The position numbers and the translations under genes are program-made. Below the pieces are notes generated by a model that was given only the letters and a program-made list of their open reading frames with translations, made no database searches and had not been told where the DNA came from. Of a stretch of 64,000 bases of DNA, positions 1-8,122 are shown piece by piece (positions within the stretch are counted from its first letter, which is position 1; each line of letters opens with the position of its first letter). Source of the stretch: Janibacter endophyticus (lineage in GTDB: Bacteria > Actinomycetota > Actinomycetes > Actinomycetales > Dermatophilaceae); assembly GCF_016888335.1 (NCBI RefSeq), contig NZ_JAFEJG010000004.1, positions 1,550,001 to 1,614,000 on the forward strand. Reading direction: 5' to 3'.

Positions 1-483
1 GGGGGCGCCGTCGTGGAGCATCTCGAGCAGGTGGAAGAGGGCGGTCGGGGCGTTGCCGATCGCGACGACGGCACCCTCGAGACGCTCACCCCAGAGGGAG
101 ACGGCGGCGGCCGCACGGGTGGTGCCCCACCGGGCGGCGAGGCCGGGCACCTGGGGCTCGCGCAGCGTGCAGATCACGTCGTTGTCGGCGGGCAGGCGGC
201 GGCGGGTGACGCCCTGCGCGAGCATGTTGCTGTCGGTGAGGATCGGCGCCCCGGCGACGAGCGCCGCGTGGGCTGCGGCGGCGACCTCGGGGTGGCCGGC
301 CATCTCGCGCGTGATGCCGACGTCACCGGCGGCGTGGACGATCCGCACGGCAGCACCGTGCAGGTCGGCGGGCAGACCGGTGAGGTCGGCCTCGTCGCGG
401 ATCATGCCGAAGGAGCGACGGTAGATCTCCTGCCCGTCGGTGACGTAGTCGTACCGGCGAGACGGTTGGCGAAGGGGATCCAT
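1..483 (-). CDS. cobH: Precorrin-8X methylmutase CobH (partial, C-terminus beyond window)
   Basis: CobH moves the C11 methyl group to C12, turning precorrin-8X into hydrogenobyrinic acid in the aerobic cobalamin pathway. I translated the minus strand from the ATG at 483-481. The protein begins MDPLRQPSRRYDYVTDGQEI and continues through IYRRSFGMIRDEADL, RIVHAAGDVGI and LTDSNMLAQGV, which are typical CobH stretches (catalytic His in the VHAAGD region). About 161 residues are visible of a family length near 210, so the end lies left of base 1. The ATG overlaps the cobG stop in a TGATG junction, so the two genes are very probably translationally coupled. The second to fourth codons carry the recurrent CCCCTTCG octamer, using the rare Leu codon CTT. 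Confidence 0.9.
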   Translation of the reverse strand, partial: MDPLRQPSRRYDYVTDGQEIYRRSFGMIRDEADLTGLPADLHGAAVRIVHAAGDVGITREMAGHPEVAAAAHAALVAGAPILTDSNMLAQGVTRRRLPADNDVICTLREPQVPGLAARWGTTRAAAAVSLWGERLEGAVVAIGNAPTALFHLLEMLHDGAP

Positions 484-1670
484 CAGGCCTTCTCGAGTTG
501 TGCTGCAACGACGTCCGCTGCGGTGCGGGGGTTCAGGGCGATTGTGTGGGGTCGGGCGGGGTGGCCGCAGGCGCGTTCACAACCGATGACGTGCACCGGC
601 GACCCGGCAGGGTCGATCAGCGGTGCTGCCGCCCGGGCGAGGTCACGTGTGGGGGTGGTGGTCCGAGCGCAGGCGGGGGCCCCGGCGCAGGCGGTGAGGA
701 CGGTCCACGGGGAGTCGGGGGCGGTGACGAATCCTGCCGTCGCGAGCTCCTCGGCCCGCGCCGCGGCACCCGGGACGACGATCGAGCGCCAGGGCGTAAC
801 CGCCAATCGCTGACCCGACCCTTCTGGCTGAGGTGCGATGCCGTCCGCGGCCGAGCCCTGAAGGCCCTCCACCATCGCCGGCGTCAGCAACCCCAGCGGC
901 ACGAGCGCCACGAGGTCCGCACCGACGGGTCCCGGCGCAGGCGGGTCTCCTGCCACGACGTCGAAGGGGAGGGACCCCGGCAGGAGGTCAGCTCGGGCCG
1001 CCTCGGGCAGGTCGCGCAGGTTCCACGTGCGGGTGTCGGGGCGGGCAGCGAGGAAGCTGCGGGCGACGTCGAGAGCTGTCTCGGCGGCCTCATCGCGCGG
1101 GACGGTGACCGCGCGGCCGTCCGCGACGACGTGCACGGTGGCTGAGGTGCGAGCAGCTGGGCCCGACGGTCCGCGTGGGTGCCTCGACGTCACGTCAGAG
1201 CGCGGGGAGGCGACGATCGCGACGTCCCACGGCTCGGCGAGCACGGGGCCGCCGGGGGAGGTGACGGCGAGCAGGAACCGCCCCGGCAGCTCGGCCAACC
1301 CGGGATCGCCGAGCAGGCCCTCGTCGAGCGCGGTGACGAGGGGGTCGAGCCCGGCGTGCGGGTCGGCGACGATGTTACGGGCCTTGTCGTGGGGTCCGGA
1401 GGGAACGAGCCGGAGGTCGTCGATCGCCGTGATGAGCTCACGGGGTAGCGGGTCGGGCAGGCCGCGCAGCTGCAGGCTGCCTCGCGAGGTTAGCGTGACC
1501 TCGGGGTCGCCGAAACGGCCTGCGAGAGAAGAGATCGCGTACAAGGTGGACGCGTCCACCCGACCACCGGGGATGCGCAGGCGCACCATTGCCCCGTCCG
1601 CAGAGACGAAGGGGGTGAGCAGGCCCGGGCAGCGGTCGGCACCGCTGCGGGAGGGGCTCGGTGTCGTCAC
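483..1670 (-). CDS. cobG: Precorrin-3B synthase CobG
   Basis: CobG is an oxygen-dependent Fe-S monooxygenase that converts precorrin-3A to precorrin-3B and marks the aerobic B12 route. The open frame continues far upstream, but sequence resembling the family starts at the GTG at 1670 (MTTPSPSRSGADRCPGLLTP), giving 395 residues, normal for CobG. It has two nitrite/sulfite reductase ferredoxin-like half domains. The C-terminal [4Fe-4S] ligands are intact: CAGAPAC (C-x5-C) near residue 335 and CERAC (C-x3-C) near residue 365. No clear Shine-Dalgarno precedes the GTG, so a leaderless transcript is possible. It is divergent from cobN across a 201-bp gap that holds the cobalamin riboswitch of the other strand, and overlaps cobH by one base. 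Confidence 0.9.
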   Translation of the reverse strand: MTTPSPSRSGADRCPGLLTPFVSADGAMVRLRIPGGRVDASTLYAISSLAGRFGDPEVTLTSRGSLQLRGLPDPLPRELITAIDDLRLVPSGPHDKARNIVADPHAGLDPLVTALDEGLLGDPGLAELPGRFLLAVTSPGGPVLAEPWDVAIVASPRSDVTSRHPRGPSGPAARTSATVHVVADGRAVTVPRDEAAETALDVARSFLAARPDTRTWNLRDLPEAARADLLPGSLPFDVVAGDPPAPGPVGADLVALVPLGLLTPAMVEGLQGSAADGIAPQPEGSGQRLAVTPWRSIVVPGAAARAEELATAGFVTAPDSPWTVLTACAGAPACARTTTPTRDLARAAAPLIDPAGSPVHVIGCERACGHPARPHTIALNPRTAADVVAAQLEKA

Positions 1671-1692
1671 GGCAGGGCAGCCTACGCGGCCC

Positions 1693-1821
1693 CGGTAGGC
1701 TGCCGGACAACCGAGCAGCGCGGAACCCGGTGCGAGTCCGGGACGGTCCCGCCACTGTGAGCGAAGCCCCCTTCGCGAGTCAGACACGCTCTGCCGGCCG
1801 CCCTGCACGAGACCGTGCGGG
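1693..1821 (+). promoter_or_regulatory. Cobalamin riboswitch upstream of cobN
   Basis: The leader contains the B12-riboswitch core: GGAACCCGGTGCGAGTCCGG, then the CCGCCACTG box (about 1750-1758), a variable arm GCGAAG...CTTCGC (1762-1777) and the GAGTCAGACAC segment (about 1778-1788). A hairpin CCC-GCACG/CGTGC-GGG follows at 1801-1821, ahead of the cobN ribosome-binding site AAGGAG at 1858-1863. This order is that of the Rfam Cobalamin element. In the known class, adenosylcobalamin binding lowers expression of the downstream gene, so cobN and bluB-cobT are expected to be repressed by B12. Limits are approximate. The variable arm is built from the CCCCTTCG octamer found throughout the window. 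Confidence 0.9.
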
Positions 1822-1871
1822 TCACTCACTTCGAACCGCGGGGCGCGGACCCCCGCCAAGGAGCCCACGAC

Positions 1872-4800
1872 GTGACGACCGTCGCCCTGCTGTCCACCTC
1901 CGACACCGACCTGCTCAGTGCCCGCGCCGCCGCCGAGGACGGAGCCCACTATGTCGTCGGCAACCCCGCCCGTCTCACCGACGAGCAGATCGCCGAGCGC
2001 GTCGCCGGCGCCGACATCGTCGTCGTCCGCTACCTCGGCTCGCCGCAGGGTCTGTGGGAGGGCTTCGCCGACCTGCGCACCGCCAGCGCACCGCTCGTCG
2101 TCCTCGGCGGCACCCAGGAACCCGACGCGGCCCTCATGGAGCTGTCGACCGTCCCACCCGGCACCGCCGCGGAGGCTCACCGCTACCTCGCCGAGGGCGG
2201 GCCGGCCAACCTCGCACAGCTCCACGCCTTCCTCGGCGACACGCTGCTCCTTACCGGCGAGGGCTTCGAGGCGCCGCAGGCGCTCCCGCAGTGGGGCGTC
2301 CTCGAGCGCGACCAGCCGACCTCCCTTCCCGACGGCGCCACCCGCCCCCGGGTCGGCGTGCTCATCTACCGAGCCCAGTACGCCGCCGGCAACACCGACT
2401 ACGCGCACGCGCTCGCCGACGCGATCGACGCGGCCGGCGGCCAGGGCGTCGTCATCCACTCCGCCTCGCTGCGCGACGCCCCCGACGGTCTGCTCGAGCA
2501 CCTCGGCACCCTGGACGCGCTCGTGACGACCGTGCTCGCGGCCGGCGGCACCAAGCCGGCTACGGTCGGCGCCGGCGAGGACGACGAGGCGTGGGACGTG
2601 GAGAAGCTCGCCGCCCTCGACATCCCGATCCTCCAGGGCCTGTGCCTGACCTGGGGCCGCGCCGACTGGGAGGAGTCCGATGACGGCATGAGCCCGCTCG
2701 ACGTCGCGACCCAGGTCGCCGTCCCCGAGTTCGACGGTCGCCTCATCACGGTCGCCTTCTCCTTCAAGGAGTTCGACGACGAGGGCCTGCCGCGCTACGT
2801 CGCCGACCCCGAGCGCGCCGCCCGCGTCGCCGGCATCGCGGTCAACCACGCGCGCCTGCGCTCGACGCCCGTCGCCGAGCGCAAGATCGCCGTCGTCCTC
2901 TCGGCCTACCCGACGAAGCACTCCCGCCTGGGCAACGCCGTCGGCCTCGACACCCCGGTCTCGACGATCCGCCTGCTGCGAGCGATGCGCGAGACCGGCT
3001 ACGACCTCGGTGACGGTTTCGTGGGGATGGACCCGCTCCCTCCGGTCGAGGGCGAGGAGCCTGACACGACGTCGGGCAATGCCCTGATCCACGAGCTCAT
3101 CGCCGCCGGCGGGCAGGACGAGGAGTGGCTCACCCAGGAGCAGGTCGAGGGCGCGCAGGTGCGCATCCCGGCCGCGCGCTACCGGGAGTGGTTCGACGCC
3201 TTCCCCGCCGACCTGCGCGAGGCGATGACCGAGCACTGGGGCGCGGCGCCCGGCGAGGTCTTCGTCGACACGACCCGTGACGCGCAGGGCGAGATCGTCA
3301 CCGCGGCCCTCGTCCGCGGCAATGTCGCCCTCCTCGTCCAGCCGCCCCGCGGCTTCGGCGAGAACCCCATCGCGATCTACCACGACCCTGACCTGCCGCC
3401 GACCCACCACTACCTCGCGACCTATCGCTGGATCGAGGAGGAGTTCGGCGCCCACGCCGTCGTCCACGTCGGCAAGCACGGCAACCTCGAGTGGCTCTCC
3501 GGCAAGAACCTCGCGATGTCCGCCTCGTGCGGCACCGACGCGGCCCTGGGCAACCTGCCGCTCGTCTACCCCTTCCTCGTCAACGACCCCGGTGAAGGCA
3601 CGCAGGCCAAGCGCCGTGCCCACGCGACGATCGTCGACCACCTCGTCCCGCCGATGGCCCGCGCCGAGTCGTACGGCGACATCTCCCGCCTCGAGCAGCT
3701 CCTCGACGAGTACGGCAACGTCTCGGTCATGGACCCGGCCAAGGCGCCGGCCCTGCGTGGCGAGATCTGGCAGCTGCTGCACGCCGCGCAGATGCACGTC
3801 GACCTCGGGCTGGGCGACGACGTCGACCTCGACGACGCCGACGGCTTCGACGACCTCGTCATGCACGTCGACGGCTGGCTCTGCGAGATCAAGGACGTCC
3901 AGATCCGCGACGGCCTGCACGTCCTCGGCCAGGCGCCGCAGGGCGAGGAGCTGGTCAACCTCGTGCTCGCCGTCCTGCGTGCCGCGCAGGTTTTCTCCGG
4001 CCAGGTCGGGTCAGTCCCGGGTCTGCGGGCTGCACTCGGCCTCGCCGAGGACGCCTCCACCACCGAGACCGATGGGGTCGAAGGGAGGGCTCGTCGCCTT
4101 GTCGAGGCCCTCGCCGCCATGGGCTGGTCCGCTGCTGCCGCTGGCGGTCTCGTCGCGCAGCACGAGCCCGACCTTGCGCCGGAGGCGGCCGCCGAGGTCA
4201 CCCGGGTGCTCGAGTTCGCCGCGACGCAGGTCGTGCCGCGGCTCGCCGCGACCGAGCGCGAGCTGCCGATGGTGCTGCACGCACTCGACGGGGGCTACAT
4301 CCCTGCGGGGCCGAGCGGGTCCCCCCTTCGTGGCCTCGTCAACGTGCTGCCCACCGGCCGCAACTTCTACTCCGTCGACCCCAAGGCGATCCCCTCGCGG
4401 CTGGCCTACCAGACCGGCACGGCGATGGCCGACTCGTTGCTCGCTCGCTACCGCGATGAGACTGGCGAGCTGCCGACCTCGGTCGGGCTGTCGATGTGGG
4501 GCACGTCGGCGATGCGCACCTCCGGCGACGACATCGGCGAGGTGCTCGCCCTGCTCGGCGTGACGCCGGTGTGGGACGAGCAGTCCCGCCGGGTCACCGG
4601 ACTCGAGCCGATCCCGCTCGCGGAGCTCGGCCGCCCGCGCATCGACGTCACCGTGCGCATCTCGGGCTTCTTCCGCGATGCCTTCCCGCACGTCATCGCC
4701 CTTATCGACGACGCCGTCGCGCTCGTCGCCGGCCTCGACGAGGCCCCGGAGGACAACCACGTGCGGGCCCACACCGTGGCCGACCTTGCGGAGCACGGCG

Positions 4801-5540
4801 ACGAGCGGCGCTCTCGCACACGGATCTTCGGCTCCAAGCCCGGCAGCTACGGCGCGGGCATCCTGCAGGTCGTCGAGTCAGGCAACTGGCGCAGCGACGA
4901 CGACCTCGCGCAGGTCTACACCGCGTGGGGCGGCTACGCCTACGGTCGCGACCTCGACGGCGCGCCGGCCGCCGAGGACATGGAGCGCACCTACCGCCGC
5001 ATCCAGGTCGCCGCTAAGAACGTCGACAACCGCGAGTCCGACATCCTCGACAGCGACGACTACTTCCAGTATCACGGCGGCATGGTCGCGACCGTCCGCG
5101 CGCTCACCGGTGCCGAGCCGCGGGCCTATGTCGGCGACTCGACCTCGCCGGACCAGGTGCGCACCCGCACCCTGCAGGAGGAGACCAACCGGGTCTTCCG
5201 CTCGCGCGTGGTCAACCCGCGGTGGATCTCGGCGATGCAGCGCCACGGCTACAAGGGCGCCTTCGAGCTCGCGGCGACCGTCGACTACCTCTTCGGCTTC
5301 GATGCCACAGCCGGTGTCGTCCACGACTGGATGTACGACCGGGTGGCTCGCGACTATGTGCTCGACGAGACCAACCAGGATTTCATGCGCCGGGCCAACC
5401 CGTGGGCCCTGCGCGGCATCGTCGAGCGACTCACCGAGGCGGCCGACCGCGGTCTGTGGGAAGAGCCTGACCCCGAGGTCGTCCGCGCGATGCAGCAGGT
5501 CTACCTCGACATCGAGGGGGACATGGAGGACGGCGAGTGA
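1872..5540 (+). CDS. cobN: Cobaltochelatase subunit CobN
   Basis: CobN is the large subunit of the ATP-dependent aerobic cobaltochelatase (CobNST), which inserts Co(II) into hydrogenobyrinic acid a,c-diamide in the cytoplasm. I choose the GTG at 1872 (MTTVALLSTSDTDLL), eight bases after an AAGGAG ribosome-binding site. The frame is open upstream but that part lies in the riboswitch. The 1222-residue length fits the family (about 1200-1280). Family stretches include HVGKHGNLEWLSGKNLAMSA near residue 535, LLPTGRNFYSVDPKAIPS-type sequence near 825 and MRTSGDDIGEVLALLGV near 875. The end overlaps the next start as GTGA, implying coupling with bluB-cobT. CobS and CobT chelatase partners are not in the window. 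Confidence 0.96.
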   Translation: MTTVALLSTSDTDLLSARAAAEDGAHYVVGNPARLTDEQIAERVAGADIVVVRYLGSPQGLWEGFADLRTASAPLVVLGGTQEPDAALMELSTVPPGTAAEAHRYLAEGGPANLAQLHAFLGDTLLLTGEGFEAPQALPQWGVLERDQPTSLPDGATRPRVGVLIYRAQYAAGNTDYAHALADAIDAAGGQGVVIHSASLRDAPDGLLEHLGTLDALVTTVLAAGGTKPATVGAGEDDEAWDVEKLAALDIPILQGLCLTWGRADWEESDDGMSPLDVATQVAVPEFDGRLITVAFSFKEFDDEGLPRYVADPERAARVAGIAVNHARLRSTPVAERKIAVVLSAYPTKHSRLGNAVGLDTPVSTIRLLRAMRETGYDLGDGFVGMDPLPPVEGEEPDTTSGNALIHELIAAGGQDEEWLTQEQVEGAQVRIPAARYREWFDAFPADLREAMTEHWGAAPGEVFVDTTRDAQGEIVTAALVRGNVALLVQPPRGFGENPIAIYHDPDLPPTHHYLATYRWIEEEFGAHAVVHVGKHGNLEWLSGKNLAMSASCGTDAALGNLPLVYPFLVNDPGEGTQAKRRAHATIVDHLVPPMARAESYGDISRLEQLLDEYGNVSVMDPAKAPALRGEIWQLLHAAQMHVDLGLGDDVDLDDADGFDDLVMHVDGWLCEIKDVQIRDGLHVLGQAPQGEELVNLVLAVLRAAQVFSGQVGSVPGLRAALGLAEDASTTETDGVEGRARRLVEALAAMGWSAAAAGGLVAQHEPDLAPEAAAEVTRVLEFAATQVVPRLAATERELPMVLHALDGGYIPAGPSGSPLRGLVNVLPTGRNFYSVDPKAIPSRLAYQTGTAMADSLLARYRDETGELPTSVGLSMWGTSAMRTSGDDIGEVLALLGVTPVWDEQSRRVTGLEPIPLAELGRPRIDVTVRISGFFRDAFPHVIALIDDAVALVAGLDEAPEDNHVRAHTVADLAEHGDERRSRTRIFGSKPGSYGAGILQVVESGNWRSDDDLAQVYTAWGGYAYGRDLDGAPAAEDMERTYRRIQVAAKNVDNRESDILDSDDYFQYHGGMVATVRALTGAEPRAYVGDSTSPDQVRTRTLQEETNRVFRSRVVNPRWISAMQRHGYKGAFELAATVDYLFGFDATAGVVHDWMYDRVARDYVLDETNQDFMRRANPWALRGIVERLTEAADRGLWEEPDPEVVRAMQQVYLDIEGDMEDGE

Positions 5541-7279
5541 CGGGCGCAGGGAGCCAGCCCCGCTACGCCCGACCGGTCCCGACGATCGGCGACACGAGCA
5601 GCGCGGCGCAGCGTCGGGACGACCCGTCGGGCTGGGCCATGGGCGAGGCGGTGACCGAGGCCCTCGCCGCGGTCGTGGCCGGTCGCCGAGACATCCGTCG
5701 CTACCGTCCAGACGCCGTGCCCGACGAGCTCATCACGGCCGTCCTCGAGGCCGGGCACCGGGCGCCGAGCGTCGGCCACTCCCAGCCCTGGCGCTTCATC
5801 GTCGTCACCGACCCGGCGACCCGTGACCGGGCCGCCGCGATGGCCGACAGGGCGCGCGTCGACCAGGCCGCGCACCTGTCCTCGGAACGGGCGGCGCGCA
5901 TGCTCGACCTCAAGCTCGAGGGGTTGCGCGAGGCGCCCGTCGGCATCGTCGTCGCCTGCGACCGGCGCACTCCTGCGCTGGGTGTCCTCGGCCGGGCGAC
6001 CTTCCCCGACGCCGACCTGTGGTCCTGCGCGACGGCCATCGAGAACATGTGGCTCACCGCCCGTGCCCACGGCCTGGGCATGGGCTGGGTGACTCTCTTC
6101 GACCCCGACGAGCTCGCCGACCTGCTCGGCCTGCCCGAGGGTGTCGTCACGCTCGGGTGGCTCTGCCTCGGTTGGCCTGACGAGCGCCCGCCGTCGCCTG
6201 GTCTGGAGCGCACCGCGTGGTCGAAGAAGATGCCGCTCGAGCAGGTCGTCCTGCACGGCCGCTGGCCGGCCGACGAGCATGCACCCCAGCAGCCGGTGTC
6301 GCACCTGCGCGGGCCGGAGCCCACGCGGCTCGTCCGGGCGACCGATGCCGCCGACGAGCTGCTCTCACCGCCGGAGTCCCTCGGGGTCCTCGACCGCGCG
6401 CTCAACCGCGTGCTCGCCGTCGGCGCGCAGGACGTCACCGGCGGTACCCTCGTCCTCGCCGGCGCTGACCACCCGGTGACCGGGCTGGGTGTGAGCGCCT
6501 TCCCCGCAGCGACCACCCACGACGTGCTCGCAGCGACCGTCGCGGGCACCTCGCTCGGAGCCGCCACCGCGAAGGGGGCCGGCCTCGCCGTCGTCGGCGT
6601 GGACGCCGGTGTGGCACGAGCGGTCTCGGGTTCGTACGACGCGCGACCGGCGGGGGAACGGGGCGACCTCGCATCGAGCGACGCCATGACCCTCGCCGAC
6701 GTCGAGGCGCTCGTCGCTGCCGGTCGCGAGATCGGCACCGAGGTCGCCGCCTCGGGTCTGGTCTGTCTCGGGGAGGTCGGGGTGGGCAACACGACGGTGG
6801 CCGCCGCACTCGCCTGTGCCCTGCTCGGTCTCGAGCCGCAGGACGCGGTCGGCCTCGGCTCCGGCTCCGACGCCGACATGGTCGCGCGTAAGCGCGAGGT
6901 CGTGGCGGCCGCCCGCGATCGAACGAAGGGGGAGTCCGACCCCCTTCGCCTCCTCGCGATGGTCGGCGGACCCGAGATCGCGCTGCTCACGGGTGTGACG
7001 CTCGGGGCCGCGGCCGCCGGCGCGCCCGTCGTGCTCGACGGACTCGCCGCGTCGTTGCCGGGAGTCATCGCCGCCCGCCTCGAGCCGGCCGCGCAGGCCT
7101 ATTTGCTCGCCGGCCAGGTGAGTCGGGAGCGGGCCCACGCTCTGGTCCTGCGGGAGCTCGGTCTGGAGCCACTGCTCGACCTGCGGCTGCGCTCCGGCGA
7201 GGGCGTCGGCGCATGCCTGGCCGCCTCGATGGTCCTGCAGGGCCTCGCCGTCCGCCGCGTCGCGGCTCGCACCCGCTGA
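5537..7279 (+). CDS. bluB-cobT: BluB-CobT fusion: DMB synthase / nicotinate-nucleotide-DMB phosphoribosyltransferase
   Basis: Two B12 lower-ligand enzymes appear fused in one 580-residue protein. Residues about 25-250 are a nitroreductase-fold BluB (RRDIRRYRPDAVPDEL, RAPSVGHSQPWRFIVV, GLGMGWVTLFDPDELADLLG, ending MPLEQVVLHGRW), which breaks down FMN with oxygen to give 5,6-dimethylbenzimidazole. Residues about 275-580 are CobT, which makes alpha-ribazole 5'-phosphate. CobT signs are PPESLGVLDRALNRVLA, GADHPVTGLGVSAFP, GEVGVGNTTVAAAL and LRLRSGEGVGACLAAS, the last carrying the catalytic-type Glu. The GTG start overlaps the cobN stop (GTGA), placing it under the same B12 riboswitch. An inverted pair of the CGAAGGGG octamer lies inside the coding sequence at 6924-6948. 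Confidence 0.93.
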   Translation: MTGAGSQPRYARPVPTIGDTSSAAQRRDDPSGWAMGEAVTEALAAVVAGRRDIRRYRPDAVPDELITAVLEAGHRAPSVGHSQPWRFIVVTDPATRDRAAAMADRARVDQAAHLSSERAARMLDLKLEGLREAPVGIVVACDRRTPALGVLGRATFPDADLWSCATAIENMWLTARAHGLGMGWVTLFDPDELADLLGLPEGVVTLGWLCLGWPDERPPSPGLERTAWSKKMPLEQVVLHGRWPADEHAPQQPVSHLRGPEPTRLVRATDAADELLSPPESLGVLDRALNRVLAVGAQDVTGGTLVLAGADHPVTGLGVSAFPAATTHDVLAATVAGTSLGAATAKGAGLAVVGVDAGVARAVSGSYDARPAGERGDLASSDAMTLADVEALVAAGREIGTEVAASGLVCLGEVGVGNTTVAAALACALLGLEPQDAVGLGSGSDADMVARKREVVAAARDRTKGESDPLRLLAMVGGPEIALLTGVTLGAAAAGAPVVLDGLAASLPGVIAARLEPAAQAYLLAGQVSRERAHALVLRELGLEPLLDLRLRSGEGVGACLAASMVLQGLAVRRVAARTR

Positions 7280-7282
7280 CGA

Positions 7283-7320
7283 GGGTGGCTGAGGAGGTCG
7301 CTCCGCGACCGCCTCGAAGC
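7283..7320. terminator. Palindromic terminator/REP-like element between convergent genes
   Basis: The stem GAGG-A-GGTCGC / GCGACC-G-CCTC (7291-7315) with a TCC loop lies between the bluB-cobT stop and the converging cobF stop. It can act in both directions; there is no T tract. The surrounding GGTGGCTGAGG...CCTCGAAGCC layout matches shorter relatives right behind other stop codons in this window (20411, 44856, 47174). Confidence 0.7.
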
Positions 7321-7321
7321 C

Positions 7322-8122
7322 TCAGGCAGGCGTGAGGGCGTAGACGTCCATGACCCAGCCATGGGTCTCGCGCAGCCGCGCCCGCAGCTCGACGATCTCG
7401 TCGACGACGTCAGCGAGGCGCCCGGAGCGCAGCTCCTGCTGCGGCATGCCGACGTAGGCGCCCCAGTGGATCACCGTGTCCGGGTGGGTGGCCACGAGCT
7501 CGCGGCAGTGCAGGTGCCCGTCGAGCATGACGACGACTGTCCCGAGCTCCAACCCGGCGGCCTGCGCGCGAGTCCACTCGTCGACGAGCCGACGCCCGGT
7601 CGTGATGTGCACCGGTTCGCCGACGCGGTGCAGGACGATGCCGTGCGCGGCGGCGAGGGTCTGGAAGGCGGAGATCCCCGGGATGACCCGCACCCGCGTC
7701 GCGATCTGCTCGCCGATCGCGTCGACGATGCGGATCGTGCTGTCGTAGAAGGCAGGGTCGCCCCACACGAGGAAGCCCACGACCGCCTCCTGAGGCAGTT
7801 CCTCGATGATCCGCACGTAGGCGTCGGTGCGCGCCGCATGCCAGTCCCGCACCCCCTGCGCGTACTCCGCGGAGTCCCGGTCGGCGTCGGGTCCGCGCTT
7901 CGGGTCCGGCACCGTGACGAACTCGTACCCGTGGTCGGCGGGGATGAAGCGGTCGCAGATCGCGCGGCGCACCGCGACGAGCTCGTCCTTGACCCCACCC
8001 TTGTCCGCGACGAGGAAGACGTCGACCTCGGCGATCGTCGCGGCCGCCTCCGCGGTCACGTGCTCCGGAGAGCCGGCTCCGATGCCGATGACGTGGATGC
8101 GGCGCGGGCTGGTGTCGCTCAA
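7322..8122 (-). CDS. cobF: Precorrin-6A synthase (deacetylating) CobF
   Basis: CobF is the SAM-dependent C1-methyltransferase that also removes the acetyl group from precorrin-5, an aerobic-pathway enzyme. The protein shows the tetrapyrrole methylase fold: RIHVIGIGAGSPEHVTAEA at the N-terminus, VFLVADKGGVKDEL, GFLVWGDPAFYDSTIRI and RVIPGISAFQTLAAAHG. I choose the TTG at 8122-8120, which overlaps the cobQ stop (TTGA) and gives 266 residues, close to the family's usual 250-260. Starts further upstream would only add sequence that is coding in cobQ. Operon with cobQ on the minus strand; it converges on bluB-cobT. Confidence 0.92.
   Translation of the reverse strand: MSDTSPRRIHVIGIGAGSPEHVTAEAAATIAEVDVFLVADKGGVKDELVAVRRAICDRFIPADHGYEFVTVPDPKRGPDADRDSAEYAQGVRDWHAARTDAYVRIIEELPQEAVVGFLVWGDPAFYDSTIRIVDAIGEQIATRVRVIPGISAFQTLAAAHGIVLHRVGEPVHITTGRRLVDEWTRAQAAGLELGTVVVMLDGHLHCRELVATHPDTVIHWGAYVGMPQQELRSGRLADVVDEIVELRARLRETHGWVMDVYALTPA

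Noticed and set aside
1671-3920. Long open frame upstream of cobG on the minus strand, antisense to cobN
   Set aside because: Translation is Val/Asp/Arg/Gly-rich and resembles the reverse frame of a GC-rich gene; CobG-like sequence starts only at the GTG at 1670.
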